Shown piece by piece: positions 5,335-11,322 of a DNA stretch of 13,542 nucleotides. Made by a program: the position numbers and the translations under genes. A model generated the notes under the pieces. It saw nothing but the letters and a program-made list of their open reading frames with translations. It made no database searches and was not told the origin of the DNA. Each line of letters starts with the position of its first letter. Position 1 is the first letter of the stretch. Origin of the DNA: JALSIF01 sp026981635 [NCBI: bacterium] (GTDB taxonomy: Bacteria; 4484-113; JALSIF01); contig JALSIF010000225.1 of NCBI GenBank assembly GCA_026981635.1, forward strand, positions 1 to 13,542. The letters run 5' to 3'.

Positions 5335-6390
5335 ATGGAGGGAGGCAGGGGGAGGCTGTGGGGATTTGAGCGGGAGCGGGAGCTCCTTTCCCGCCTGATC
5401 CGCTCAGGCAGGACCGGCGGCTGCTTCATCCTTACCGGCCCCCTGGGGGTGGGCAAGACCACCCTGGCGCTGGCCTTTGCCATGGCCCTGGTCTGTGAGC
5501 AGAAGCCGGGCGAGGGGATGGTTTTCTGCGGGAAGTGTAGGGGCTGCCGGGCGGTGAGGGAGGTGAGGGGGGAGGACTTCATCTACCTCTTTCCCGAGGG
5601 CAAGTTCATCTCCCACGAGACGGTTAGCGACCACCAGATCACCCTCCGGGCATTTCAGCGGCCCCAGCAGCTCAGGCGGCGCTTGATACTCATGGACGAG
5701 TGCGAGAAGCTCAACCCCCAGAGCGCCAACCAGCTCTTAAAGACCCTGGAGGAGGCCCCCAGCTATACCACCTTCCTGCTGGTCACCGACACCGAGCACC
5801 TGGTCCTGCCCACCATCATGAGCCGTTGCCGGCGCATCCTGGTTGGACCGGCGAGGGAGGAGGAGCTGAGGCAGGCTGCTGGTGAGCTTTTCGGGGAGGG
5901 CAGGTTACCTGAGGAGCTTGCCCCGGCCCTGGGCGGCCGCATCGCCCTGATGACAAACCTGCTGGAGACAGAAGGACTGGTGGAGGGGGTCCTGGGCTAC
6001 GGATCGCTGCTGGCGGAGATCATCTCAGGGAGGGAGGAGGCGGTCTCCCGGGCAACTCTACTTCTCAGCCAGCTGGCCCGGGCACTGGCAGAGACCTACC
6101 AGGCCCGGGAGCAGGAGAGGCTGGTTCGGGTATTCGGGGAGGGGGAGAAGAGGAGCAAGCTCTCCGAGGCGAGAAAGAGCGAGCTTCGTCGCCGGGCCAA
6201 GGCGGTGGTGCTGGAGCTGGGACTCAGACTGGCGATGGACCGCTGCGGCTTGGAGGGGGAGCGGGGAAGGAGGATGCTCATGGCCTATCTAAGGCTGATG
6301 CAGGACCTCAGGTTCAATGTGGTTGAGGCGACCACCGATCTTGATCCCCACCTGATCCTGGCGGGAGGCGTGCCACCCGGAGCCGGCTAA
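5335..6390 (+). CDS. holB: DNA polymerase III delta' subunit (clamp-loader AAA+ protein)
   Basis: Delta' is part of the clamp loader that opens the beta sliding clamp and places it on primed DNA. The 351-residue product has a Walker A motif GPLGVGKTT (35-43) and a four-cysteine zinc module (C54, C65, C68, C71; VC...FCGKCRGC). It also has a Walker B-type LILMDECEKL (117-126), SANQLLKTLEEAPSYTTFLLVT (about 130-151) and the SRC motif IMSRCRR (161-167). These features are shared with DnaX, but the short length and the lack of a tau C-terminal region favour delta'. An intact Walker A is found in many delta' proteins outside the proteobacteria. ATG 5335 follows the yaaR stop by two bases, so translation is likely coupled. 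The stop overlaps the stop of the convergent 6387-7073 gene by four bases. YaaT/PSP1, often next in Firmicutes, is absent. Confidence 0.88.
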   Translation: MEGGRGRLWGFERERELLSRLIRSGRTGGCFILTGPLGVGKTTLALAFAMALVCEQKPGEGMVFCGKCRGCRAVREVRGEDFIYLFPEGKFISHETVSDHQITLRAFQRPQQLRRRLILMDECEKLNPQSANQLLKTLEEAPSYTTFLLVTDTEHLVLPTIMSRCRRILVGPAREEELRQAAGELFGEGRLPEELAPALGGRIALMTNLLETEGLVEGVLGYGSLLAEIISGREEAVSRATLLLSQLARALAETYQAREQERLVRVFGEGEKRSKLSEARKSELRRRAKAVVLELGLRLAMDRCGLEGERGRRMLMAYLRLMQDLRFNVVEATTDLDPHLILAGGVPPGAG

Positions 6391-7073
6391 GGGGAGAGCT
6401 TCTTAACCTCCTTGGCCATGATAACCACCATTTCACTCACCTCAGTTCTTTCCACTTTTACCCCCTTGTCAACCACGGGTGGAAGTTGATCCGATTCTCC
6501 ATCCCCTCCGGTGAGAAACTTGAGAAACTCCAAATCAAGCATGGTCGCAAGACCCAGCACCTTGACCTTGTCTCCACTTTTAAGCCTGAAGGTCTCTCCG
6601 CCCTGGGTAGTGGAATAGGTCACCATGACCATCTTATTTAGTTTCACCGCCTCTCCTCTCTGGCGCTTGCGATTGATCTCCTCAGTAACCAAGATAAAAC
6701 CAGTAGAACCTGGCGAGCCCACTTCAAACTCTGCCCCTCCCCCTTCCAGGCCCAGAAGTACATAACCTTCCAGCTCAACCCATTTCCCCTCTCCCGCTGA
6801 GGGGGTTTGATAAAGAGTCTCTAAGCTTATAGTTCCGTCAACCTTCTTCCTGGCCTCATCAATACTCGTTCTCTCAACCTCAAGCTGTGTTTGCACCATC
6901 TCCCCAATACCTAGTTTGTTGGCAAAGTAGAAAGAAAATCCTAAACAACCAACGAAAAGGAGCCCGAGTAATACAATGGGCCCAATACAGCAGCCGACTA
7001 TGAGCCAGGGAATGGGGTTAGAAGCCCTGGGTGGAGGAGGAGGCTCAGGGGGAGGTTGATACCGGTAGGCCAT
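6387..7073 (-). CDS. Unknown membrane-anchored protein, proline-rich N-terminus, low GC
   Basis: I do not recognise a family. The 228-residue protein begins with a proline-rich cytoplasmic segment (QPPPEPPPPPR, residues 6-16). One long hydrophobic span follows (about 21-50, with cysteines in WLIVGCC and GC), then an outward-facing soluble region. That region contains GKWVELEGYV and GDKVKVLGLA, patterns typical of OB-fold strands, so it may hold one or two small beta-barrels; this is only a structural guess. The gene is clearly poorer in GC than its neighbours (about half GC in the stretches I counted) and uses A/T-ending codons more freely, which suggests recent acquisition or different constraint. 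It has the most consensus-like promoter in the window (7083-7110) and a near-leaderless ATG. Its stop codon overlaps the holB stop by four bases in convergent orientation. Confidence 0.75.
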   Translation of the reverse strand: MAYRYQPPPEPPPPPRASNPIPWLIVGCCIGPIVLLGLLFVGCLGFSFYFANKLGIGEMVQTQLEVERTSIDEARKKVDGTISLETLYQTPSAGEGKWVELEGYVLLGLEGGGAEFEVGSPGSTGFILVTEEINRKRQRGEAVKLNKMVMVTYSTTQGGETFRLKSGDKVKVLGLATMLDLEFLKFLTGGDGESDQLPPVVDKGVKVERTEVSEMVVIMAKEVKKLSP

Positions 7074-7082
7074 AGTTGATTA

Positions 7083-7110
7083 ATTATAGGTACGGCACCC
7101 GGATTGACAA
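7083..7110 (-). promoter_or_regulatory. Consensus-like sigma70 promoter, near-leaderless, for the 7073 gene
   Basis: On the minus strand TTGTCA (7110-7105, 5/6 to consensus) and a perfect TATAAT (7088-7083) are separated by 16 bases. The -10 ends nine bases before ATG 7073, so the mRNA would have a leader of only about 2-3 bases. The surrounding 7074-7144 segment is markedly AT-rich. Confidence 0.7.
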
Positions 7111-7144
7111 GATGACGAATAAATCAAGGACAAAGGCAGCTGGA

Positions 7145-7984
7145 CTACTGACTCGTGTTTATCCTATCCTTACCCTCCAAAAGGAGTTCGGCCAGACTTC
7201 CCCGGCGATAGCCTTGGGGGTCGGCGGCGACCGCCTCAAATCCCAGGGCAAGGAGCCTGTCTGCCAGACCACCACGGAGCAGTTTCTCCAGCCGGGGGAC
7301 CTGGGAGCGCTCCACCTGGATGAGGGCCTGCTTCCCCAGGTCGCGCACCCGACAGAGGACAAAGCCCTCCTCCCTAAGGATCAGTTCGGCCTGCTCAACC
7401 CTGGCCAGGCGCTCCGGGGTGACCCTAAGGCCGTAGGCGATGCGGCTGGCCAGACAGGGGCTGGCGGGCCGGTCCCACTGGGGCAGGCCCAGAAGGCGGC
7501 TTAGCTCCCTCACCTCCTGCTTGTCTATCCCCAGCTCCACCAGGGGAGAGCGCACCCCGAGCTCCCGAGCTGCCCTGAGCCCTGGGCGGTAGTCGGAGAG
7601 GTCGCTCCGGTTGGTTCCGTCCACCACCACATAGCCCAGGGGGAGGGCAAACTCGGCCGCCCTGGAGTAGAGTTCCAGCTTGCAGAAGTAGCACCGCTCG
7701 GGAGGGTTGTCCCGGTAGCGGGGGTCGGATAGCTCCCGGGTCCGCACCATAACCCGCTCAATGCCGTGGTCGCGGATGAAGCGGTGGGCAAAGTCACGGT
7801 CCCAGATGGGAAAGCTCTCCGCCACCCCCTGAAAGGCGATCACCCGCTCCGCCTCGGAGAGGTGGGCGGCAAAGAGGACCAGGGTGGAGTCGACCCCGCC
7901 CGAGTAGCAGACCACCACACCGGGGTAGCCCGAGAACCAGTCAATCAGCGAGTGGGCCTTGATGAGCAGTGCCTCCCGCTCCAC
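7145..7984 (-). CDS. larE: ATP-dependent sacrificial sulfur transferase LarE (nickel-pincer cofactor synthesis)
   Basis: LarE AMPylates pyridinium-3,5-biscarboxylate mononucleotide and inserts sulfur, from a sacrificial cysteine or an iron-sulfur cluster. The pathway builds the nickel-pincer cofactor of lactate racemase and other LarA-type isomerases. The 279-residue product has the PP-loop SGGVDS (28-33), RCYFCK with C98 and C101, DGTNRSDLSDYRPGLRAARE (122-141) and the signature PASPCLASRIAYG (173-185). Its C177 is in the position of the sacrificial cysteine (Cys176) of Lactobacillus plantarum LarE. This supports the single-cysteine sacrificial type, though cluster forms also exist. The length is normal for the family. 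GTG 7984 follows a TAGAAT box by eight bases with no Shine-Dalgarno. larA, larB and larC are not in the window. The gene follows carA by 21 bases and may be read from both promoters. Confidence 0.9.
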   Translation of the reverse strand: MEREALLIKAHSLIDWFSGYPGVVVCYSGGVDSTLVLFAAHLSEAERVIAFQGVAESFPIWDRDFAHRFIRDHGIERVMVRTRELSDPRYRDNPPERCYFCKLELYSRAAEFALPLGYVVVDGTNRSDLSDYRPGLRAARELGVRSPLVELGIDKQEVRELSRLLGLPQWDRPASPCLASRIAYGLRVTPERLARVEQAELILREEGFVLCRVRDLGKQALIQVERSQVPRLEKLLRGGLADRLLALGFEAVAADPQGYRRGSLAELLLEGKDRINTSQ

Positions 7985-7992
7985 GGGGAGGC

Positions 7993-7998
7993 ATTCTA
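7993..7998 (-). promoter_or_regulatory. -10 element TAGAAT in the carA-larE gap, near-leaderless larE start
   Basis: TAGAAT (7998-7993) lies in the 21-base gap after the carA stop and ends eight bases before GTG 7984. The -35 region would fall inside the 3' end of carA and shows no good match, so this is an internal operon promoter candidate supported mainly by recurrence of the motif. Confidence 0.45.
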
Positions 7999-8005
7999 GC
8001 TAAGC

Positions 8006-9160
8006 TCAGGCGTGCTCAGCGATGAGCTCCACGAACTGGTCAAACAGGTAGGTGTTGTCCAGTGGACCGGGGGATCCTTCCGGGTGGTACTGGACGGCAA
8101 AGGCAGGGAGCTCCCGGTGGCGAAGGCCCTCCACCGAGCCGTCGTTGACGTTCAGGTGGGTGATGAGCACCTCGGGCCGGTCGGGGGCGGGGTAGGGCCC
8201 ATCGGGCAGGACGGGAGGCCTCACCTCCGGGTCGTAGCCCGGGTAGGGGGCGTGGACGGCGTAGCCGTGGTTGTGGCTGGAGATGTTTACCCGCCCCGCT
8301 GCAAGGTCCATCACCGGGTGATTGGCCCCCCGGTGGCCGAACTTGAGCTTGTAGGTGCGAAGGCCAAAGAGCAGGCCCAGGAGCTGGTTGCCCAGGCAGA
8401 TGCCGAAGGTGGGCAGGGCGCGGCGGAGGACCAGCTCCTCCAGCAGGGGCCTTACGGTGGGGAAGCAGGTGGCGGGGTCGCCGGGGCCGTTGGAGATGAA
8501 GAGGCCGTGGGGCTCAAACTCCAGCACCTCCTCCACCCTCACCCCGGCGGGATAGATCATGAGCCTAAGCCCCCGGCTGGCAAGCTCCCTAGCGATGGCC
8601 CGCTTCATCCCGCAGTGAAGGCAGGCCACTCGGAAGCACTCCTCCCCCTCAGGGGGGACCTCCTGGGGCTCCCTGGGGGTGACCTCGCCAACCAGGTCAA
8701 ACTCGCCCAGGTCGGGGAGAGTCTGAGCCATGCGGATGGCCTCCGCCTCGCTTAGCTCGGTGGTTATCACCCCGTTCATGGCCCCCTTCTCCCTCAGGCG
8801 CATGGCCACCAGGCGGGTGTCCACCCCCTCAATGGCCAGCACCCCCTGCTCCCGCAGCCATTCCCTCAGGGTGAGGGCGGCGCGGGGGTGGGAATCCTCC
8901 TGGTAGAGGCGGCTTATCACCAGGCCCTTGGCCTGTATCTCCTCCGACTGGCTCACCTCGGGGTCAACCCCGTAGCAGCCGATCAGGGGGAAGGTGAGGG
9001 TGAGGATCTCCCCCCGATAGCTGGGGTCGGTGAGCATCTCCTGGTAGCCGGTCATGGAGGTGTTGAAGACCACCTCGCCGCCCACCGTCCCTTGGCCGGA
9101 GATGGCCCGGCCCCGCAGGACTGTCCCGTCGGCCAAAACTAGCAGTGCCCTTCTCTCCAC
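8006..9160 (-). CDS. carA: Carbamoyl-phosphate synthase small subunit (glutamine amidotransferase)
   Basis: CarA hydrolyses glutamine and channels ammonia to CarB for carbamoyl phosphate, the precursor of arginine and pyrimidines. The 384-residue protein opens with the CarA-specific domain (FNTSMTGYQEMLTDPSY at about 32-48, then FPLIGCYGV). It continues into a class I amidotransferase domain with the oxyanion/nucleophile turn GICLGNQ (Cys255), FGHRGANHPV (274-283), THLNVNDGS and the catalytic pair His359 and Glu361 (YHPEGSPGP). All catalytic residues are present. Differences from the Escherichia coli enzyme are GNQ for GHQ beside the nucleophile, LHCGMKRA in place of the usual DFGxK motif, and about 20 extra Pro-rich residues at roughly 305-329. 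carB is not adjacent. GTG 9160 follows TAGAGG by six bases. Confidence 0.95.
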   Translation of the reverse strand: MERRALLVLADGTVLRGRAISGQGTVGGEVVFNTSMTGYQEMLTDPSYRGEILTLTFPLIGCYGVDPEVSQSEEIQAKGLVISRLYQEDSHPRAALTLREWLREQGVLAIEGVDTRLVAMRLREKGAMNGVITTELSEAEAIRMAQTLPDLGEFDLVGEVTPREPQEVPPEGEECFRVACLHCGMKRAIARELASRGLRLMIYPAGVRVEEVLEFEPHGLFISNGPGDPATCFPTVRPLLEELVLRRALPTFGICLGNQLLGLLFGLRTYKLKFGHRGANHPVMDLAAGRVNISSHNHGYAVHAPYPGYDPEVRPPVLPDGPYPAPDRPEVLITHLNVNDGSVEGLRHRELPAFAVQYHPEGSPGPLDNTYLFDQFVELIAEHA

Positions 9161-9166
9161 CGTCTC

Positions 9167-9172
9167 CCTCTA
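9167..9172 (-). promoter_or_regulatory. -10-like TAGAGG, possible leaderless promoter of carA
   Basis: TAGAGG (9172-9167) is followed by exactly six bases (GAGACG) and GTG 9160, the same geometry as the TAGAAT boxes at 2079 and 3651. It departs from TAnnnT at the last base. The purine run GAGGGAG could alternatively serve as a ribosome binding site, so leaderless initiation is less certain here. No pyrimidine-type attenuator hairpin with a T-run is visible in the 148-base upstream gap. Confidence 0.35.
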
Positions 9173-9251
9173 GACCTCTGCCTTGGCCAGCTACCCGGCC
9201 AGGCAAGAGTTTATCGGAGTGGCCACCTGGGCCGGGCGGGGCGGTTTGGGG

Positions 9252-9257
9252 CATAAT
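9252..9257 (+). promoter_or_regulatory. -10-like CATAAT upstream of the small membrane protein gene
   Basis: CATAAT lies 51 bases before ATG 9309 in the divergent carA gap. No -35 is recognisable. The rest of the 9161-9308 gap holds an imperfect hairpin (CTTGGCC with GGCCAGG, about 9182-9204) and nothing else I can identify. Confidence 0.3.
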
Positions 9258-9308
9258 GGGGGAGGTTTGGAAACGGCACGGGCAAGGCCCTGCTAGGGGG
9301 ATCAGGAG

Positions 9309-9581
9309 ATGGGCTTCTTCTACCTGCTTCTGCTTCTGGTGGTGGCGGCCATCGTGGGCGGCCTGGGTGCGAGGCTGGCCGGCCAGGACAACCTGGGCTG
9401 TCTGGGCTCCATTGCGGTGGGCTTCATCGGGGCGCTGATCGGAAGCTACCTCAGCCGGCTGATGGCCATCCCCGACCTGATCTACCTGCCCACCCGCCGG
9501 GGGCCCGACTTCCCCCTCATCTGGTCCATCGTGGGAGCGGCACTGTTCGTGGCCCTGCTAGGGCTCCTGCGCCGGCGCTAG
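9309..9581 (+). CDS. GlsB/YeaQ/YmgE family small membrane protein
   Basis: The 90-residue protein has three hydrophobic segments (about residues 3-20, 32-50 and 68-87) separated by short polar loops. The family pattern of glycine-rich helices is clear: VGGLGARLAG, LGCLGSIAVGFIGALIGSYL and SIVGAALFVALLGLL. The family, also called transglycosylase-associated proteins, is widespread, often linked to envelope stress, and has no proven biochemical role. ATG 9309 is preceded by AGGGGG (about 13 bases upstream) and AGGAG directly beside the start, so spacing is not ideal. The stop abuts the stop of the convergent lipoprotein gene with no base between. Confidence 0.82.
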   Translation: MGFFYLLLLLVVAAIVGGLGARLAGQDNLGCLGSIAVGFIGALIGSYLSRLMAIPDLIYLPTRRGPDFPLIWSIVGAALFVALLGLLRRR

Positions 9582-10889
9582 TCAGGAGCCTCCCAAGCTG
9601 AGCTCGGCCTGGCCGCTGAGCCCCGCCGAATCGGTTACCACCACCGAGATGGTGGCCCCGGCGGGGGGATCTGTCCAGACCACCGTGTCCTCAAGTTCGT
9701 CCGTGGCCAGCCTCTCGCTGTGGTCCAGGCTGCCACCGCTCACGCTCCACTGGTAGTCATAGGTCTCGCCGAAGACCCAGTCGGCATCCTCCACCCTGGC
9801 AGTCACCTCAAACCCCCCTTCCGGGTGAGGAGTCAAGGTGAGGCTAACCGATGGTGCCTGGGCGGGAGGGCGCATCGCTACCCGGAGGGTGAAGGTGGCC
9901 ACCAGCCCCACTCCCGGGTCGGCGCTGTCGTGGATGAGGAAGAAGAGCTTTAGCTCGCCCGGCAGGCGGGGGGTGGTGGTGAGAACAAACTGCTCCCCCT
10001 CATCAACCTGGAAGATGGGGAAGGCGGCGGGAAAGGGGTCGCTTGAGCCGGAAGCGCTTGCCTCAATGCGGTAGGGGGCCTCGCCGCCGAGCAGGTTGAA
10101 GCTGAAGCTGAGGGGCTCGCCCGCCACCGCCTCAATCAGTCCCAGGTTCATGGACCACTGGCTGGGGGTGAGGCCCAGGCTGCGGGGGACGCCCCGCTCC
10201 CCCACCTGGACCTCGGGGCCGACCAGAAGCTCGGGGCGAAAGTCGCCCCGCGAAGGCGGCTCCAGCCTGACGTTGTCGGCCACCGGCGGTTCGGGAGGAG
10301 TGGTGGGGGGAGCGGAGATGAAGACCAAGGCGTAGCTTCCCCCCTGGCGGGCGAAGAAATAGACCCGGGCAGGCTCCACCCCCAGGTCGTCCTCCACAAT
10401 GCGATCTATGGCCACCTCCTCCCCGCCGCCGCTGCCATCAAGCCTCAGCACCCGAAAATGAGAGACGGTCTCAGGCGGGGCGAGGGAGGCGGAGAGCTTG
10501 TCCACCCCGATGCGCACCGGGATGCTTACCTCAAAGCTGAACTGAGGCGCCGGGTCCAGGGTGAGGTTGAGGCCGCCCACGAAGTGCTCCCTTACTCCCA
10601 GGGCGAGGGGCCGGTCAAGCTCGCTTGGCTCTGCCGCCGTGGTCAGCTCTACCGCGGTCTGCCCGGCAATGGCCACGGCGGGAAAGCTCACCACCACACC
10701 ACCGGCGCTCACCTCCCCGCCCACGTTGGGGGCGAGGGTTGCGGTGGCCCGGTCGGGGAAGACCACCGTCTCGGCGGTGAGCCGGTCGGGGGGGCGGGCG
10801 ATGGGCTTGTCCCCTCCCCCGCCGCAGGACAGGGCCATGAGGCCCAGGGGGAGGAGAACTGCCCCAAGTAGCAAGCCTTGCCTCTTCAT
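9582..10889 (-). CDS. Surface lipoprotein with ZU5-like and Ig/PKD-like domains (putative)
   Basis: The 435-residue product starts with MKRQG, a hydrophobic core and a lipobox ending ALSC (Cys22), followed by GGGGD, so it is a predicted lipoprotein. Residues about 45-193 resemble the beta-rich ZU5-like module found in surface proteins: GGEVSAGGVVVSFPAVAIAG, a FSFEVSIPVRIGVD strand, then SYALVFI. A Pro/Thr linker (PPTTPPEPP, about 194-202) leads to a second beta domain (about 250-338, EPLSFSFNLLGGEAPYRI). The last domain (about 345-433) has PKD/Ig features (YDYQWSVSGG, TISVVVTDSAGLSG). Domain names are by pattern only. It has no visible enzymatic motif; an adhesive or structural envelope role is inference. 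The frame is open to 10994, but that start overlaps the cupin gene and spoils the signal peptide. ATG 10889 lies four bases after the cupin stop. Confidence 0.82.
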   Translation of the reverse strand: MKRQGLLLGAVLLPLGLMALSCGGGGDKPIARPPDRLTAETVVFPDRATATLAPNVGGEVSAGGVVVSFPAVAIAGQTAVELTTAAEPSELDRPLALGVREHFVGGLNLTLDPAPQFSFEVSIPVRIGVDKLSASLAPPETVSHFRVLRLDGSGGGEEVAIDRIVEDDLGVEPARVYFFARQGGSYALVFISAPPTTPPEPPVADNVRLEPPSRGDFRPELLVGPEVQVGERGVPRSLGLTPSQWSMNLGLIEAVAGEPLSFSFNLLGGEAPYRIEASASGSSDPFPAAFPIFQVDEGEQFVLTTTPRLPGELKLFFLIHDSADPGVGLVATFTLRVAMRPPAQAPSVSLTLTPHPEGGFEVTARVEDADWVFGETYDYQWSVSGGSLDHSERLATDELEDTVVWTDPPAGATISVVVTDSAGLSGQAELSLGGS

Positions 10890-10893
10890 CTCG

Positions 10894-11274
10894 CTAGTAG
10901 TCGTCGCCCTGGGCCTGGGAGTCACCCGGCTCCAGGCGGTAGGAGTCCTCGTCGTAGTGGCGGGTAGAGAACTCAAAGATCTCCGCATCCTCAATGCCGG
11001 TGAAGCGGTGGGGGGTGCCGGGCTCCAGCAGGCACTTGTCCCCCGGGCCCATGAGGCGGATCTCGCGCACCCCGTCGGGGTAGTTGATCTCTAGGGCGAG
11101 GCGGCCCGACTGGACGAAGAAGGTCTCGGTCTTCAGCTTGTGGTAGTGGAGGCTTGAGCGCCTGCCCGCCCTAAGGATCAGCTTCTTGCCGCAGTAGAGG
11201 TCGGTGTTCTCAATCCACTCCTCCCTGCCCCACCCCTTGGGGACGATCTTTATGGGGGTTTCCAGCTTGGCCAT
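10894..11274 (-). CDS. Cupin-domain protein, phosphomannose-isomerase-like
   Basis: This 126-residue single-domain cupin has metal-binding motif 1 at residues 43-57 (HYHKLKTETFFVQSG, with H43, H45 and E50) and motif 2 PGTPHRFTG (H89). The N-terminal KGWGREEWIENTDLYCGKKL recalls the C-terminal cupin of type II mannose-6-phosphate isomerase/GDP-mannose pyrophosphorylase and its stand-alone relatives. These bind or isomerise sugar phosphates or serve in nucleotide-sugar metabolism. No pyrophosphorylase partner is nearby, so substrate and reaction are open. A TTG at 11280 would add two residues, but it lies only three bases after the TAGAAT box, too close to be transcribed. ATG 11274, nine bases after the box, fits the near-leaderless pattern. 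The lipoprotein gene follows after four bases and is probably cotranscribed. Confidence 0.85.
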   Translation of the reverse strand: MAKLETPIKIVPKGWGREEWIENTDLYCGKKLILRAGRRSSLHYHKLKTETFFVQSGRLALEINYPDGVREIRLMGPGDKCLLEPGTPHRFTGIEDAEIFEFSTRHYDEDSYRLEPGDSQAQGDDY

Positions 11275-11283
11275 GGGCAAGCC

Positions 11284-11289
11284 ATTCTA
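11284..11289 (-). promoter_or_regulatory. -10 element TAGAAT of the cupin-lipoprotein operon
   Basis: TAGAAT (11289-11284) lies in the 48-base gap after clpX and ends nine bases before ATG 11274, matching the spacing of the TATAAT at 7083. No Shine-Dalgarno or clear -35 is present. It decides between TTG 11280 and ATG 11274 in favour of the latter. Confidence 0.55.
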
Positions 11290-11322
11290 CCCCGCCTATG
11301 GGCCGGTGCCCCGCTCACGGAA

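Noticed and set aside
8012-8755. Plus-strand 247-codon frame opposite carA
   Set aside because: It lies wholly antisense to the amidotransferase domain of carA and has Gly/Val/His-rich shadow composition.
9161-9308. Pyrimidine-type attenuator or riboswitch upstream of carA
   Set aside because: Only an imperfect 7-bp hairpin without a T-run is visible, and the likely transcription start is at the carA start codon, leaving no leader.
10890-10994. N-terminal extension of the lipoprotein gene
   Set aside because: It overlaps the cupin gene, has Arg/Thr-rich antisense-like composition and would disrupt the lipobox signal peptide.
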